Shown here in pieces: positions 1 to 12,567 of a stretch of DNA of 64,000 nucleotides. The translations under genes were made by a program, and so were the position numbers. The first letter of the stretch is position 1, and the number at the start of each line of letters is the position of its first letter. This stretch comes from Primulina eburnea. Taxonomy: Eukaryota > Streptophyta > Magnoliopsida > Lamiales > Gesneriaceae. Location: the NCBI RefSeq assembly GCF_022965805.1, contig NW_027331436.1, positions 186,001 through 250,000 of the forward strand. Reading direction: 5' to 3'. The notes under the pieces are model-generated. The model ran no database searches. It had not been told where the DNA came from and saw only the letters and a program-made list of their open reading frames with translations.

Positions 1-1521
1 CTTCTCAGTCCTAGGCAACCCCAAAATAAAGTCCATAGAAATGTCAATCCAAGTTCTTTTTAAGAATAGCACGCAAAAGTGTTCCCAAAGTTCTATTGAC
101 AACTTCAGTTTGTCCATCCGTTTGAGGATGACAAGTAGTAGATTACAACAATATTGAGCAAAGTTTAGCCCTTAAAGTAATCCAAAAATAGAATCCCTCC
201 CCTTCTTAGTCCTAGGCAACCCCAAAATAAAGTGCATAGAAATGTCAATCCATGTTCTTTTTAAGAATAGCACGCAAAAGTGTTCCCAAAGTTCTATTTA
301 CAACTTCAGTTTGTCCATCCGTTTGAGAATGACAAGTAGCAGATTACAACAATATTGAGCAAAGGTTAGGCCATATAAGTTCTTTGACAACTTCAGTTTT
401 TCCATCCGTTTGAGGATGACAAGTAGTAGATTACAACAATATTGAGCAAAGTTTAGCCCATAAAGTAATTCAAAAATAGAATCCCTCCCCTTCTTAGTCC
501 TAGGCAACCCCAAAATAAAGTGCATAGAAATGTCAATCCAAGTTCTTTTTAAGAATAGCACGCACAAGTGTTCCCAAAGTTCTATTTACAACTTCAGTTT
601 GTCCATCCGTTTGAGGATGACAAGTAGTAGATTACAACAATATTGAGCAAAGTTTAGCCCATAAAGTAATCCAAAAATAGAATCCCTCACCTTCTTAGTC
701 CTAGGCAACCCCAAAATAAAGTGCATAGAAATGTCAGTCCAAGTTCTTTTAAGAATAGCACGCAAAAGTGTTCCCAAAGTTCTATTTACAACTTCAGTTT
801 GTCCATCCGTTTGAGGATGACAAGTAGTAGATTACAACAATATGGAGCAAAGTTTAGCCCATAAAGTAATGCAAAAATAGAATCCCTCCCCTTCTTAGTC
901 CTAAGGCAACCCCAAAATAAAGTCCATAGAAATGTCAATCCAAGTTCTTTTAAGAATAGCACGCACAAGTGTTCCCAAAGTTCTATTTACAACTTCAGTT
1001 TGTCCATCCGTTTGGGGATGACAAGTAGTAGATTACAACAATATTGAGCAAAGTTTAGCCCATATAAGTTCTATTGACAACTTCAGTTTGTCCATCCGTT
1101 TGAGGATGACAAATAGTAGATTACAACAATATTGAGCAAAGTTTAGCCCATAAAGTAACCAAAAATAGAATCCCTCCCCTTCTTAGTCCTAGGCAACCCC
1201 AGAATAAAGTGCATAGAAATGTCAATCCAAGTTCTTTATAAGAATAGCACGCAAAAGTGTTCTCAAAGTTCTATTTACAACTTCAGTTTGTCCATCCGTT
1301 TGAGGATGACAAGTAGTAGATTACAACAATATTGAGCAAAGTTTAGCCCATAAAGTAATCCAAAAATAGAATCCCTCACCTTCTCAGTCCTAGGCAACCC
1401 CAAAATAAAGTGCAGAGAAATGTCAATCCAAGTTCTTTTTAAGAATAGCACGCAAAAGTGTTCCCAAAGTTCTATTTACAACTTCAGTTTGTCCATCCGT
1501 TTGAGAATGACAAGTAGTAGA

Positions 1522-4500
1522 TTACAACAATATTGAGCAAAGTTTAGCCCATATAAGTTCTATTGACAACTTCAGTTTGTCCATCCGTTTGAGGATGACA
1601 AGTAGTAGATTACAACAATATTGAGCAATGTTTAGCCCATAAAGTAATCCAAAAATAGAATCCCTCCCCTTCTTAGTCCTAGGCAACCCCAAAATAAAGT
1701 GCATAGAAATGTCAATCCAAGTTCTTTTTAAGAATAGCACGCACAAGTGTTCCCAAAGTTCTATTTACAACTTCAGTTTGTCCATCCGTTTGAGGATGAC
1801 AAGTAGTAGATTACAACAATATTAAGCAAAGTTTAGCCCATAAAGTAATCCAAAAATAGAATCCCTCACCTTCTTAGTCCTAGGCAACCCCAAAATAAAG
1901 TGCATAGAAATGTCAGTCCAAGTTCTTTTAAGAATAGCACGCAAAAGTGTTCCCAAAGTTCTATTTACAACTTCAGTTTGTCCATCCGTTTGAGGATGAC
2001 AAGTAGTAGATTACAACAATATGGAGCAAAGTTTAGCCCATAAAGTAATGCAAAAATAGAATCCCTCCCCTTCTTAGTCCTAGGCAACCCCAAAATAAAG
2101 TCCATAGAAATGTCAATCCAAGTTCTTTTAAGAATAGCACGCACAAGTGTTCCCAAAGTTCTATTTACAACTTCAGTTTGTCCATCCGTTTGGGATGACA
2201 AGTAGTAGATTACAACAATATTGAGCAAAGTTTAGCCCATAAAGTAATGCAAAAATAGAATCCCTCCCCTTCTTAGTCCTAGGCAACCCCAAAATAAAGT
2301 CCATAGAAATGTCAATCCAAGTTCTTTTAAGAATAGCACGCACAAGTGTTCCCAAAGTTCTATTTACAACTTCAGTTTGTCCATCCGTGTGGGGATGACA
2401 AGTAGTAGATTACAACAATATTGAGCAAAGTTTAGCCCATATAAGTTCTATTGACAACTTCAGTTTGTCCATCCGTTTGAGGATGACAAATAGTAGATTA
2501 CAACAATATTGAGCAAAGTTTAGCCCATAAAGTAATCCAAAAATAGAATCCCTCCCCTTCTTAGTCCTAGGCAACCCCAAAATAAAGTCCATAGAAATGT
2601 CAATCCAAGTTCTTTTTAAGAATAGCACGCAAAAGTGTTCCCAAAGTTCTATTTACAACTTCAGTTTGTCCATCCGTTTGGGGATGACAAGTAGTAGATT
2701 ACAACAATATTGAGCAAAGTTTAGCCCATATAAGTTCTATTGACAACTTCAGTTTGTCCATCCGTTTGAGGATGACAAGCAGTAGATTACAACAATATTG
2801 AGCAATGTTTAGCCCATAAAGTAATCCAAAAATAGAATCCCTCCACTTCTTAGTCCTAGGCAACTCCAAAATAAAGTGCATAGAAATGTCAATCCAAGTT
2901 CTTTTTAAGAATAGCACGCACAAGTGTTCCCAAAGTTCTATTTACAACTTTCAGTTTGTCCATCCGTTTGAGGATGACAAGTAGTAGATTACAACAATAT
3001 TGAGCAAAGTTTAGCCCATAAAGTAATCCAAAAATAGAATCCCTCACCTTCTTAGTCCTAGGCAACCCCAAAATAAAGTGCATAGAAATGTCAGTCCAAG
3101 TTCTTTTAAGAATAGCACGCAAAAGTGTTCCCAAAGTTCTATTTACAACTTCAGTTTGTCCATCCGTTTGAGGATGACAAGTAGTAGATTACAACAATAT
3201 GGAGCAAAGTTTAGCCCATAAAGTAATGCAAAAATAGAATCCCTCCCCTTCTTAGTCCTAGGCAACCCCAAAATAAAGTCCATAGAAATGTCAATCCAAG
3301 TTCTTTTAAGAATAGCACGCACAAGTGTTCCCAAAGTTCTATTTACAACTTCAGTTTGTCCATCCGTTTGGGGATGACAAGTAGTAGATTACAACAATAT
3401 TGAGCAAAGTTTAGCCCATATAAGTTCTATTGACAACTTCAGTTTGTCCATCCGTTTGAGGATGACAAATAGTAGATTACAACAATATTGAGCAAAGTTT
3501 AGCCCATAAAGTAAACCAAAAATAGAATCCCTCCCCTTCTTAGTCCTAGGCAACCCCAGAATAAAGTGCATAGAAATGTCAATCCAAGTTCTTTTTAAGA
3601 ATAGCACGCAAAAGTGTTCTCAAAGTTCTATTTACAATTTCAGTTTGTCCATCCGTTTGAGGATGACAAGTAGTAGATTACAACAATATTGAGCAAAGTT
3701 TAGCCCATAAAGTAATCCAAAAATAGAATCCCTCACCTTCTCAGTCCTAGGCAACCCCAAAATAAATTGCATAGAAATGTCAATCCATGTTCTTTTTTAG
3801 AATAGCACGCAAAAGTGTTCCCAAAGTTCTATTTACAACTTCAGTTTGTCCATCCGTTTGAGAATGACAAGTAGCAGATTACAACAATATTGAGCAAAGG
3901 TTAGGCCATATAAGTTCTTTGACAACTTCAGTTTTTCCATCCGTTTGAGGATGACAAGTAGTAGATTACAACAATATTGAGCAAAGTTTAGCCCATAAAG
4001 TAATTCAAAAATAGAATCCCTCCCCTTCTTAGTCCTAGGCAACCCCAAAATAAAGTGCATAAAAATGTCAATCCAAGTTCTTTTTAAGAATAGCACGCAC
4101 AAGTGTTCCCAAAGTTCTATTTACAACTTCAGTTTGTCCATCCGTTTGAGGATGACAAGTAGTAGATTACAACAATATTGAGCAAAGTTTAGCCCATAAA
4201 GTAATCCAAAAATAGAATCCCTCACCTTCTTAGTCCTAGGCAACCCCAAAATAAAGTGCATAGAAATGTCAGTCCAAGTTCTTTTAAGAATAGCACGCAA
4301 AAGTGTTCCCAAAGTTCTATTTACAACTTCAGTTTGTCCATCCGTTTGAGGATGACAAGTAGTAGATTACAACAATATGGAGCAAAGTTTAGCCCATAAA
4401 GTAATGCAAAAATAGAATCCCTCCCCTTCTTAGTCCTAAGCAACCCCAAAATAAAGTCCATAGAAATGTCAATCCAAGTTCTTTTAAGAATAGCACGCAC

Positions 4501-4785
4501 AAGTGTTCCCAAAGTTCTATTTACAACTTCAGTTTGTCCATCCGTTTGGGGATGACAAGTAGTAGATTACAACAATATTGAGCAAAGTTTAGCCCATATA
4601 AGTTCTATTGACAACTTCAGTTTGTCCATCCGTTTGAGGATGACAAATAGTAGATTACAACAATATTGAGCAAAGTTTAGCCCATAAAGTAAACCAAAAA
4701 TAGAATCCCTCCCCTTCTTAGTCCTAGGCAACCCCAGAATAAAGTGCATAGAAATGTCAATCCAAGTTCTCTTTAAGAATAGCAC
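1522..4785 (-). repeat. Segmental duplication within the array, copy 1 (offset 7557 bp)
   Basis: The order and private variants of monomers here, such as ctccacttcttag with caactcc and an extra t in acaactttcag near 2945, are repeated at a constant offset of 7557 bp (9078-12342). That offset equals six 1178-bp units plus one 489-bp block. Confidence 0.75.
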
Positions 4786-5499
4786 GCAAAAGTGTTCTCA
4801 AAGTTCTATTTACAACTTCAGTTTGTCCATCCGTTTGAGGATGACAAGTAGTAGATTACAACAATATTGAGCAAAGTTTAGCCCATAAAGTAATCCAAAA
4901 ATAGAATCCCTCACCTTCTCAGTCCTAGGCAACCCCAAAATAAAGTGCATAGAAATGTCAATCCAAGTTCTTTTAAGAATAGCACGCACAAGTGTTCCCA
5001 AAGTTCTATTTACAACTTCAGTTTGTCCATCCGTTTGGGGATGACAAGTAGTAGATTACAACAATATTGAGCAAAGTTTAGCCCATATAAGTTCTATTGA
5101 CAACTTCAGTTTGTCCATCCGTTTGAGGAAGACAAATAGTAGATTACAACAATATTGAGCAAAGTTTAGCCCATAAAGTAAACCAAAAATAGAATCCCTC
5201 CCCTTCTTAGTCCTAGGCAACCCCAGAATAAAGTGCATAGAAATGTCAATCCAAGTTCTTTTTAAGAATAGCACGCAAAAGTGTTCTCAAAGTTCTATTT
5301 ACAATTTCAGTTTGTCCATCCGTTTGAGGATGACAAGTAGTAGATTACAACAATATTGAGCAAAGTTTAGCCCATAAAGTAATCCAAAAATAGAATCCCT
5401 CACCTTCTCAGTCCTAGGCAACCCCAAAATAAAGTGCATAGAAATGTCAATCCATGTTCTTTTTAAGAATAGCACGCAAAAGTGTTCCCAAAGTTCTAT
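3833..5499 (-). repeat. Expanded higher-order repeat unit, 1667 bp (7 full + 3 half monomers)
   Basis: Successive ttcagttt landmarks near 3836, 3923, 4122, 4322, 4522, 4612, 4811, 5011, 5101, 5302 and 5503 give seven ~200-bp and three ~89-bp steps. The unit repeats at 5500 with nearly the same sequence. Its length equals the 1178-bp unit plus a 489-bp block (two full monomers and one half). Confidence 0.8.
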
Positions 5500-7366
5500 T
5501 TACAACTTCAGTTTGTCCATCCGTTTGAGAATGACAAGTAGCAGATTACAACAATATTGAGCAAAGGTTAGGCCATATAAGTTCTTTGACAACTTCAGTT
5601 TTTCCATCCGTTTGAGGATGACAAGTAGTAGATTACAACAATATTGAGCAAAGTTTAGCCCATAAAGTAATTCAAAAATAGAATCCCTCCCCTTCTTAGT
5701 CCTAGGCAACCCCAAAATAAAGTGCATAAAAATGTCAATCCAAGTTCTTTTTAAGAATAGCACGCACAAGTGTTCCCAAAGTTCTATTTACAACTTCAGT
5801 TTGTCCATCCGTTTGAGGATGACAAGTAGTAGATTACAACAATATTGAGCAAAGTTTAGCCCATAAAGTAATCCAAAAATAGAATCCCTCACCTTCTTAG
5901 TCCTAGGCAACCCCAAAATAAAGTGCATAGAAATGTCAGTCCAAGTTCTTTTAAGAATAGCACGCAAAAGTGTTCCCAAAGTTCTATTTACAACTTCAGT
6001 TTGTCCATCCGTTTGAGGATGACAAGTAGTAGATTACAACAATATGGAGCAAAGTTTAGCCCATAAAGTAATGCAAAAATAGAATCCCTCCCCTTCTTAG
6101 TCCTAAGCAACCCCAAAATAAAGTCCATAGAAATGTCAATCCAAGTTCTTTTAAGAATAGCACGCACAAGTGTTCCCAAAGTTCTATTTACAACTTCAGT
6201 TTGTCCATCCGTTTGGGGATGACAAGTAGTAGATTACAACAATATTGAGCAAAGTTTAGCCCATATAAGTTCTATTGACAACTTCAGTTTGTCCATCCGT
6301 TTGAGGATGACAAATAGTAGATTACAACAATATTGAGCAAAGTTTAGCCCATAAAGTAAACCAAAAATAGAATCCCTCCCCTTCTTAGTCCTAGGCAACC
6401 CCAGAATAAAGTGCATAGAAATGTCAATCCAAGTTCTCTTTAAGAATAGCACGCAAAAGTGTTCTCAAAGTTCTATTTACAACTTCAGTTTGTCCATCCG
6501 TTTGAGGATGACAAGTAGTAGATTACAACAATATTGAGCAAAGTTTAGCCCATAAAGTAATCCAAAAATAGAATCCCTCACCTTCTCAGTCCTAGGCAAC
6601 CCCAAAATAAAGTGCATAGAAATGTCAATCCAAGTTCTTTTAAGAATAGCACGCACAAGTGTTCCCAAAGTTCTATTTACAACTTCAGTTTGTCCATCCG
6701 TTTGGGGATGACAAGTAGTAGATTACAACAATATTGAGCAAACTTTAGCCCATATAAGTTCTATTGACAACTTCAGTTTGTCCATCCGTTTGAGGATGAC
6801 AAATAGTAGATTACAACAATATTGAGCAAAGTTTAGCCCATAAAGTAAACCAAAAATAGAATCCCTCCCTTTCTTAGTCCTAGGCAACCCCAGAATAAAG
6901 TGCATAGAAATGTCAATCCAAGTTCTTTTTAAGAATACACGCAAAAGTGTTCTCAAAGTTCTATTTACAATTTCAGTTTGTCCATCCGTTTGAGGATGAC
7001 AAGTAGTAGATTACAACAATATTGAGCAAAGTTTAGCCCATAAAGTAATCCAAAAATAGAATCCCTCACCTTCTCAGTCCTAGGCAACCCCAAAATAAAG
7101 TCCATAGAAATGTCAATCCAAGTTCTTTTTAAGAATAGCACGCAAAAGTGTTCCCAAAGTTCTATTGACAACTTCAGTTTGTCCATCCGTTTGAGGATGA
7201 CAAGTAGTAGATTACAACAATATTGAGCAAAGTTTAGCCCATAAAGTAATCCAAAAATAGAATCCCTCCCCTTCTTAGTCCTAGGCAACCCCAAAATAAA
7301 GTGCATAGAAATGTCAATCCATGTTCTTTTTAAGAATAGCACGCAAAAGTGTTCCCAAAGTTCTAT

Positions 7367-8544
7367 TTACAACTTCAGTTTGTCCATCCGTTTGAGAATG
7401 ACAAGTAGCAGATTACAACAATATTGAGCAAAGGTTAGGCCATATAAGTTCTTTGACAACTTCAGTTTTTCCATCCGTTTGAGGATGACAAGTAGTAGAT
7501 TACAACAATATTGAGCAAAGTTTAGCCCATAAAGTAATTCAAAAATAGAATCCCTCCCCTTCTTAGTCCTAGGCAACCCCAAAATAAAGTGCATAGAAAT
7601 GTCAATCCAAGTTCTTTTTAAGAATAGCACGCACAAGTGTTCCCAAAGTTCTATTTACAACTTCAGTTTGTCCATCCGTTTGAGGATGACAAGTAGTAGA
7701 TTACAACAATATTGAGCAAAGTTTAGCCCATAAAGTAATCCAAAAATAGAATCCCTCACCTTCTTAGTCCTAGGCAACCCCAAAATAAAGTGCATAGAAA
7801 TGTCAGTCCAAGTTCTTTTAAGAATAGCACGCAAAAGTGTTCCCAAAGTTCTATTTACAACTTCAGTTTGTCCATCCGTTTGAGGATGACAAGTAATAGA
7901 TTACAACAATATGGAGCAAAGTTTAGCCCATAAAGTAATGCAAAAATAGAATCCCTCCCCTTCTTAGTCCTAAGCAACCCCAAAATAAAGTCCATAGAAA
8001 TGTCAATCCAAGTTCTTTTAAGAATAGCACGCACAAGTGTTCCCAAAGTTCTATTTACAACTTCAGTTTGTCCATCCGTTTGGGGATGACAAGTAGTAGA
8101 TTACAACAATATTGAGCAAAGTTTAGCCCATATAAGTTCTATTGACAACTTCAGTTTGTCCATCCGTTTGAGGATGACAAATAGTAGATTACAACAATAT
8201 TGAGCAAAGTTTAGCCCATAAAGTGAAACAAAAATAGAATCCCTCCCCTTCTTAGTCCTAGGCAACCCCAGAATAAAGTGCATAGAAATGTCAATCCAAG
8301 TTCTTTATAAGAATAGCACGCAAAAGTGTTCTCAAAGTTCTATTTACAACTTCAGTTTGTCCATCCGTTTGAGGATGACAAGTAGTAGATTACAACAATA
8401 TTGAGCAAAGTTTAGCCCATAAAGTAATCCAAAAATAGAATCCCTCACCTTCTCAGTCCTAGGCAACCCCAAAATAAAGTGCATAGAAATGTCAATCCAA
8501 GTTCTTTTTAAGAATAGCACGCAAAAGTGTTCCCAAAGTTCTAT
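7367..8544 (-). repeat. Higher-order repeat unit, 1178 bp (5 full + 2 half monomers)
   Basis: A marker monomer (gagaatgacaagtagcag followed by caaaggttaggccatataag) recurs at 7367 and 8545, giving a 1178-bp period. The same period separates 11390 and 12568; 12568 to 14923 is twice it (2355) and 298 to 3833 is three times it (3535). Five ~200-bp units plus two ~89-bp half units account for the length. Confidence 0.8.
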
Positions 8545-9077
8545 TTACAACTTCAGTTTGTCCATCCGTTTGAGAATGACAAGTAGCAGATTACAACAAT
8601 ATTGAGCAAAGGTTAGGCCATATAAGTTCTTTGACAACTTCAGTTTTTCCATCCGTTTGAGGATGACAAGTAGTAGATTACAACAATATTGAGCAAAGTT
8701 TAGCCCATAAAGTAATTCAAAAATAGAATCCCTCCCCTTCTTAGTCCTAGGCAACCCCAAAATAAAGTGCATAGAAATGTTAATCCAAGTTCTTATAAGA
8801 ATAGCACGCACAAGTGTTCCCAAAGTTCTATTTACAACTTCAGTTTGTCCATCCGTTTGAGGATGACAAGTAGTAGATTACAACAATATTGAGCAAAGTT
8901 TAGCCCATAAAGTAATCCAAAAATAGAATCCCTCACCTTCTTAGTCCTAGGCAACCCCAAAATAAAGTCCACAGAAATGTCAGTCCAAGTTATTTTAAGA
9001 ATAGCACGCAAAAGTGTTCCCAAAGTTCTATTTACAACTTCAGTTTGTCCATCCGTTTGGGGATGACAAGTAGTAGA

Positions 9078-12000
9078 TTACAACAATATTGAGCAAAGTT
9101 TAGCCCATATAAGTTCTATTGACAACTTCAGTTTGTCCATCCGTTTGAGGATGACAAGTAGTAGATTACAACAATATTGAGCAATGTTTAGCCCATAAAG
9201 TAATCCAAAAATAGAATCCCTCCCCTTCTTAGTCCTAGGCAACCCCAAAATAAAGTGCATAGAAATGTCAATCCAAGTTCTTTTTAAGAATAGCACGCAC
9301 AAGTGTTCCCAAAGTTCTATTTACAACTTCAGTTTGTCCATCCGTTTGAGGATGACAAGTAGTAGATTACAACAATATTAAGCAAAGTTTAGCCCATAAA
9401 GTAATCCAAAAATAGAATCCCTCACCTTCTTAGTCCTAGGCAACCCCAAAATAAAGTGCATAGAAATGTCAGTCCAAGTTCTTTTAAGAATAGCACGCAA
9501 AAGTGTTCCCAAAGTTCTATTTACAACTTCAGTTTGTCCATCCGTTTGAGGATGACAAGTAGTAGATTACAACAATATGGAGCAAAGTTTAGCCCATAAA
9601 GTAATGCAAAAATAGAATCCCTCCCCTTCTTAGTCCTAGGCAACCCCAAAATAAAGTCCATAGAAATGTCAATCCAAGTTCTTTTAAGAATAGCACGCAC
9701 AAGTGTTCCCAAAGTTCTATTTACAACTTCAGTTTGTCCATCCGTTTGGGGATGACAAGTAGTAGATTACAACAATATTGAGCAAAGTTTAGCCCATAAA
9801 GTAATGCAAAAATAGAATCCCTCCCCTTCTTAGTCCTAGGCAACCCCAAAATAAAGTCCATAGAAATGTCAATCCAAGTTCTTTTAAGAATAGCACGCAC
9901 AAGTGTTCCCAAAGTTCTATTTACAACTTCAGTTTGTCCATCCGTGTGGGGATGACAAGTAGTAGATTACAACAATATTGAGCAAAGTTTAGCCCATATA
10001 AGTTCTATTGACAACTTCAGTTTGTCCATCCGTTTGAGGATGACAAATAGTAGATTACAACAATATTGAGCAAAGTTTAGCCCATAAAGTAATCCAAAAA
10101 TAGAATCCCTCCCCTTCTTAGTCCTAGGCAACCCGAAAATAAAGTCCATAGAAATGTCAATCCAAGTTCTTTTTAAGAATAGCACGCAAAAGTGTTCCCA
10201 AAGTTCTATTTACAACTTCAGTTTGTCCATCCGTTTGGGGATGACAAGTAGTAGATTACAACAATATTGAGCAAAGTTTAGCCCATATAAGTTCTATTGA
10301 CAACTTCAGTTTGTCCATCCGTTTGAGGATGACAAGCAGTAGATTACAACAATATTGAGCAATGTTTAGCCCATAAAGTAATCCAAAAATAGAATCCCTC
10401 CACTTCTTAGTCCTAGGCAACTCCAAAATAAAGTGCATAGAAATGTCAATCCAAGTTCTTTTTAAGAATAGCACGCACAAGTGTTCCCAAAGTTCTATTT
10501 ACAACTTTCAGTTTGTCCATCCGTTTGAGGATGACAAGTAGTAGATTACAACAATATTGAGCAAAGTTTAGCCCATAAAGTAATCCAAAAATAGAATCCC
10601 TCACCTTCTTAGTCCTAGGCAACCCCAAAATAAAGTGCATAGAAATGTCAGTCCAAGTTCTTTTAAGAATAGCACGCAAAAGTGTTCCCAAAGTTCTATT
10701 TACAACTTCAGTTTGTCCATCCGTTTGAGGATGACAAGTAGTAGATTACAACAATATGGAGCAAAGTTTAGCCCATAAAGTAATGCAAAAATAGAATCCC
10801 TCCCCTTCTTAGTCCTAGGCAACCCCAAAATAAAGTCCATAGAAATGTCAATCCAAGTTCTTTTAAGAATAGCACGCACAAGTGTTCCCAAAGTTCTATT
10901 TACAACTTCAGTTTGTCCATCCGTTTGGGGATGACAAGTAGTAGATTACAACAATATTGAGCAAAGTTTAGCCCATATAAGTTCTATTGACAACTTCAGT
11001 TTGTCCATCCGTTTGAGGATGACAAATAGTAGATTACAACAATATTGAGCAAAGTTTAGCCCATAAAGTAAACCAAAAATAGAATCCCTCCCCTTCTTAG
11101 TCCTAGGCAACCCCAGAATAAAGTGCATAGAAATGTCAATCCAAGTTCTTTTTAAGAATAGCACGCAAAAGTGTTCTCAAAGTTCTATTTACAATTTCAG
11201 TTTGTCCATCCGTTTGAGGATGACAAGTAGTAGATTACAACAATATTGAGCAAAGTTTAGCCCATAAAGTAATCCAAAAATAGAATCCCTCACCTTCTCA
11301 GTCCTAGGCAACCCCAAAATAAAGTGCATAGAAATGTCAATCCATGTTCTTTTTAAGAATAGCACGCAAAAGTGTTCCCAAAGTTCTATTTACAACTTCA
11401 GTTTGTCCATCCGTTTGAGAATGACAAGTAGCAGATTACAACAATATTGAGCAAAGGTTAGGCCATATAAGTTCTTTGACAACTTCAGTTTTTTCATCCG
11501 TTTGAGGATGACAAGTAGTAGATTACAACAATATTGAGCAAAGTTTAGCCCATAAAGTAATTCAAAAATAGAATCCCTCCCCTTCTTAGTCCTAGGCAAC
11601 CCCAAAATAAAGTGCATAAAAATGTCAATCCAAGTTCTTTTTAAGAATAGCACGCACAAGTGTTCCCAAAGTTCTATTTACAACTTCAGTTTGTCCATCC
11701 GTTTGAGGATGACAAGTAGTAGATTACAACAATATTGAGCAAAGTTTAGCCCATAAAGTAATCCAAAAATAGAATCCCTCACCTTCTTAGTCCTAGGCAA
11801 CCCCAAAATAAAGTGCATAGAAATGTCAGTCCAAGTTCTTTTAAGAATAGCACGCAAAAGTGTTCCCAAAGTTCTATTTACAACTTCAGTTTGTCCATCC
11901 GTTTGAGGATGACAAGTAGTAGATTACAACAATATGGAGCAAAGTTTAGCCCATAAAGTAATGCAAAAATAGAATCCCTCCCCTTCTTAGTCCTAAGCAA

Positions 12001-12342
12001 CCCCAAAATAAAGTCCATAGAAATGTCAATCCAAGTTCTTTTAAGAATAGCACGCACAAGTGTTCCCAAAGTTCTATTTACAACTTCAGTTTGTCCATCC
12101 GTTTGGGGATGACAAGTAGTAGATTACAACAATATTGAGCAAAGTTTAGCCCATATAAGTTCTATTGACAACTTCAGTTTGTCCATCCGTTTGAGGATGA
12201 CAAATAGTAGATTACAACAATATTGAGCAAAGTTTAGCCCATAAAGTAAACCAAAAATAGAATCCCTCCCCTTCTTAGTCCTAGGCAACCCCAGAATAAA
12301 GTGCATAGAAATGTCAATCCAAGTTCTCTTTAAGAATAGCAC
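9078..12342 (-). repeat. Segmental duplication within the array, copy 2
   Basis: Partner of 1522-4785. It shares the private extra t near 10503 and the caactcc variant near 10427. Confidence 0.75.
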
Positions 12343-12567
12343 GCAAAAGTGTTCTCAAAGTTCTATTTACAACTTCAGTTTGTCCATCCGTTTGAGGATG
12401 ACAAGTAGTAGATTACAACAATATTGAGCAAAGTTTAGCCCATAAAGTAATCCAAAAATAGAATCCCTCACCTTCTCAGTCCTAGGCAACCCCAAAATAA
12501 AGTGCATAGAAATGTCAATCCAAGTTCTTTTTAAGAATAGCACGCAAAAGTGTTCCCAAAGTTCTAT
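11390..12567 (-). repeat. Higher-order repeat unit, 1178 bp (second example)
   Basis: Same order of monomer subtypes as 7367-8544, beginning at the same marker monomer and repeating at 12568. Confidence 0.78.
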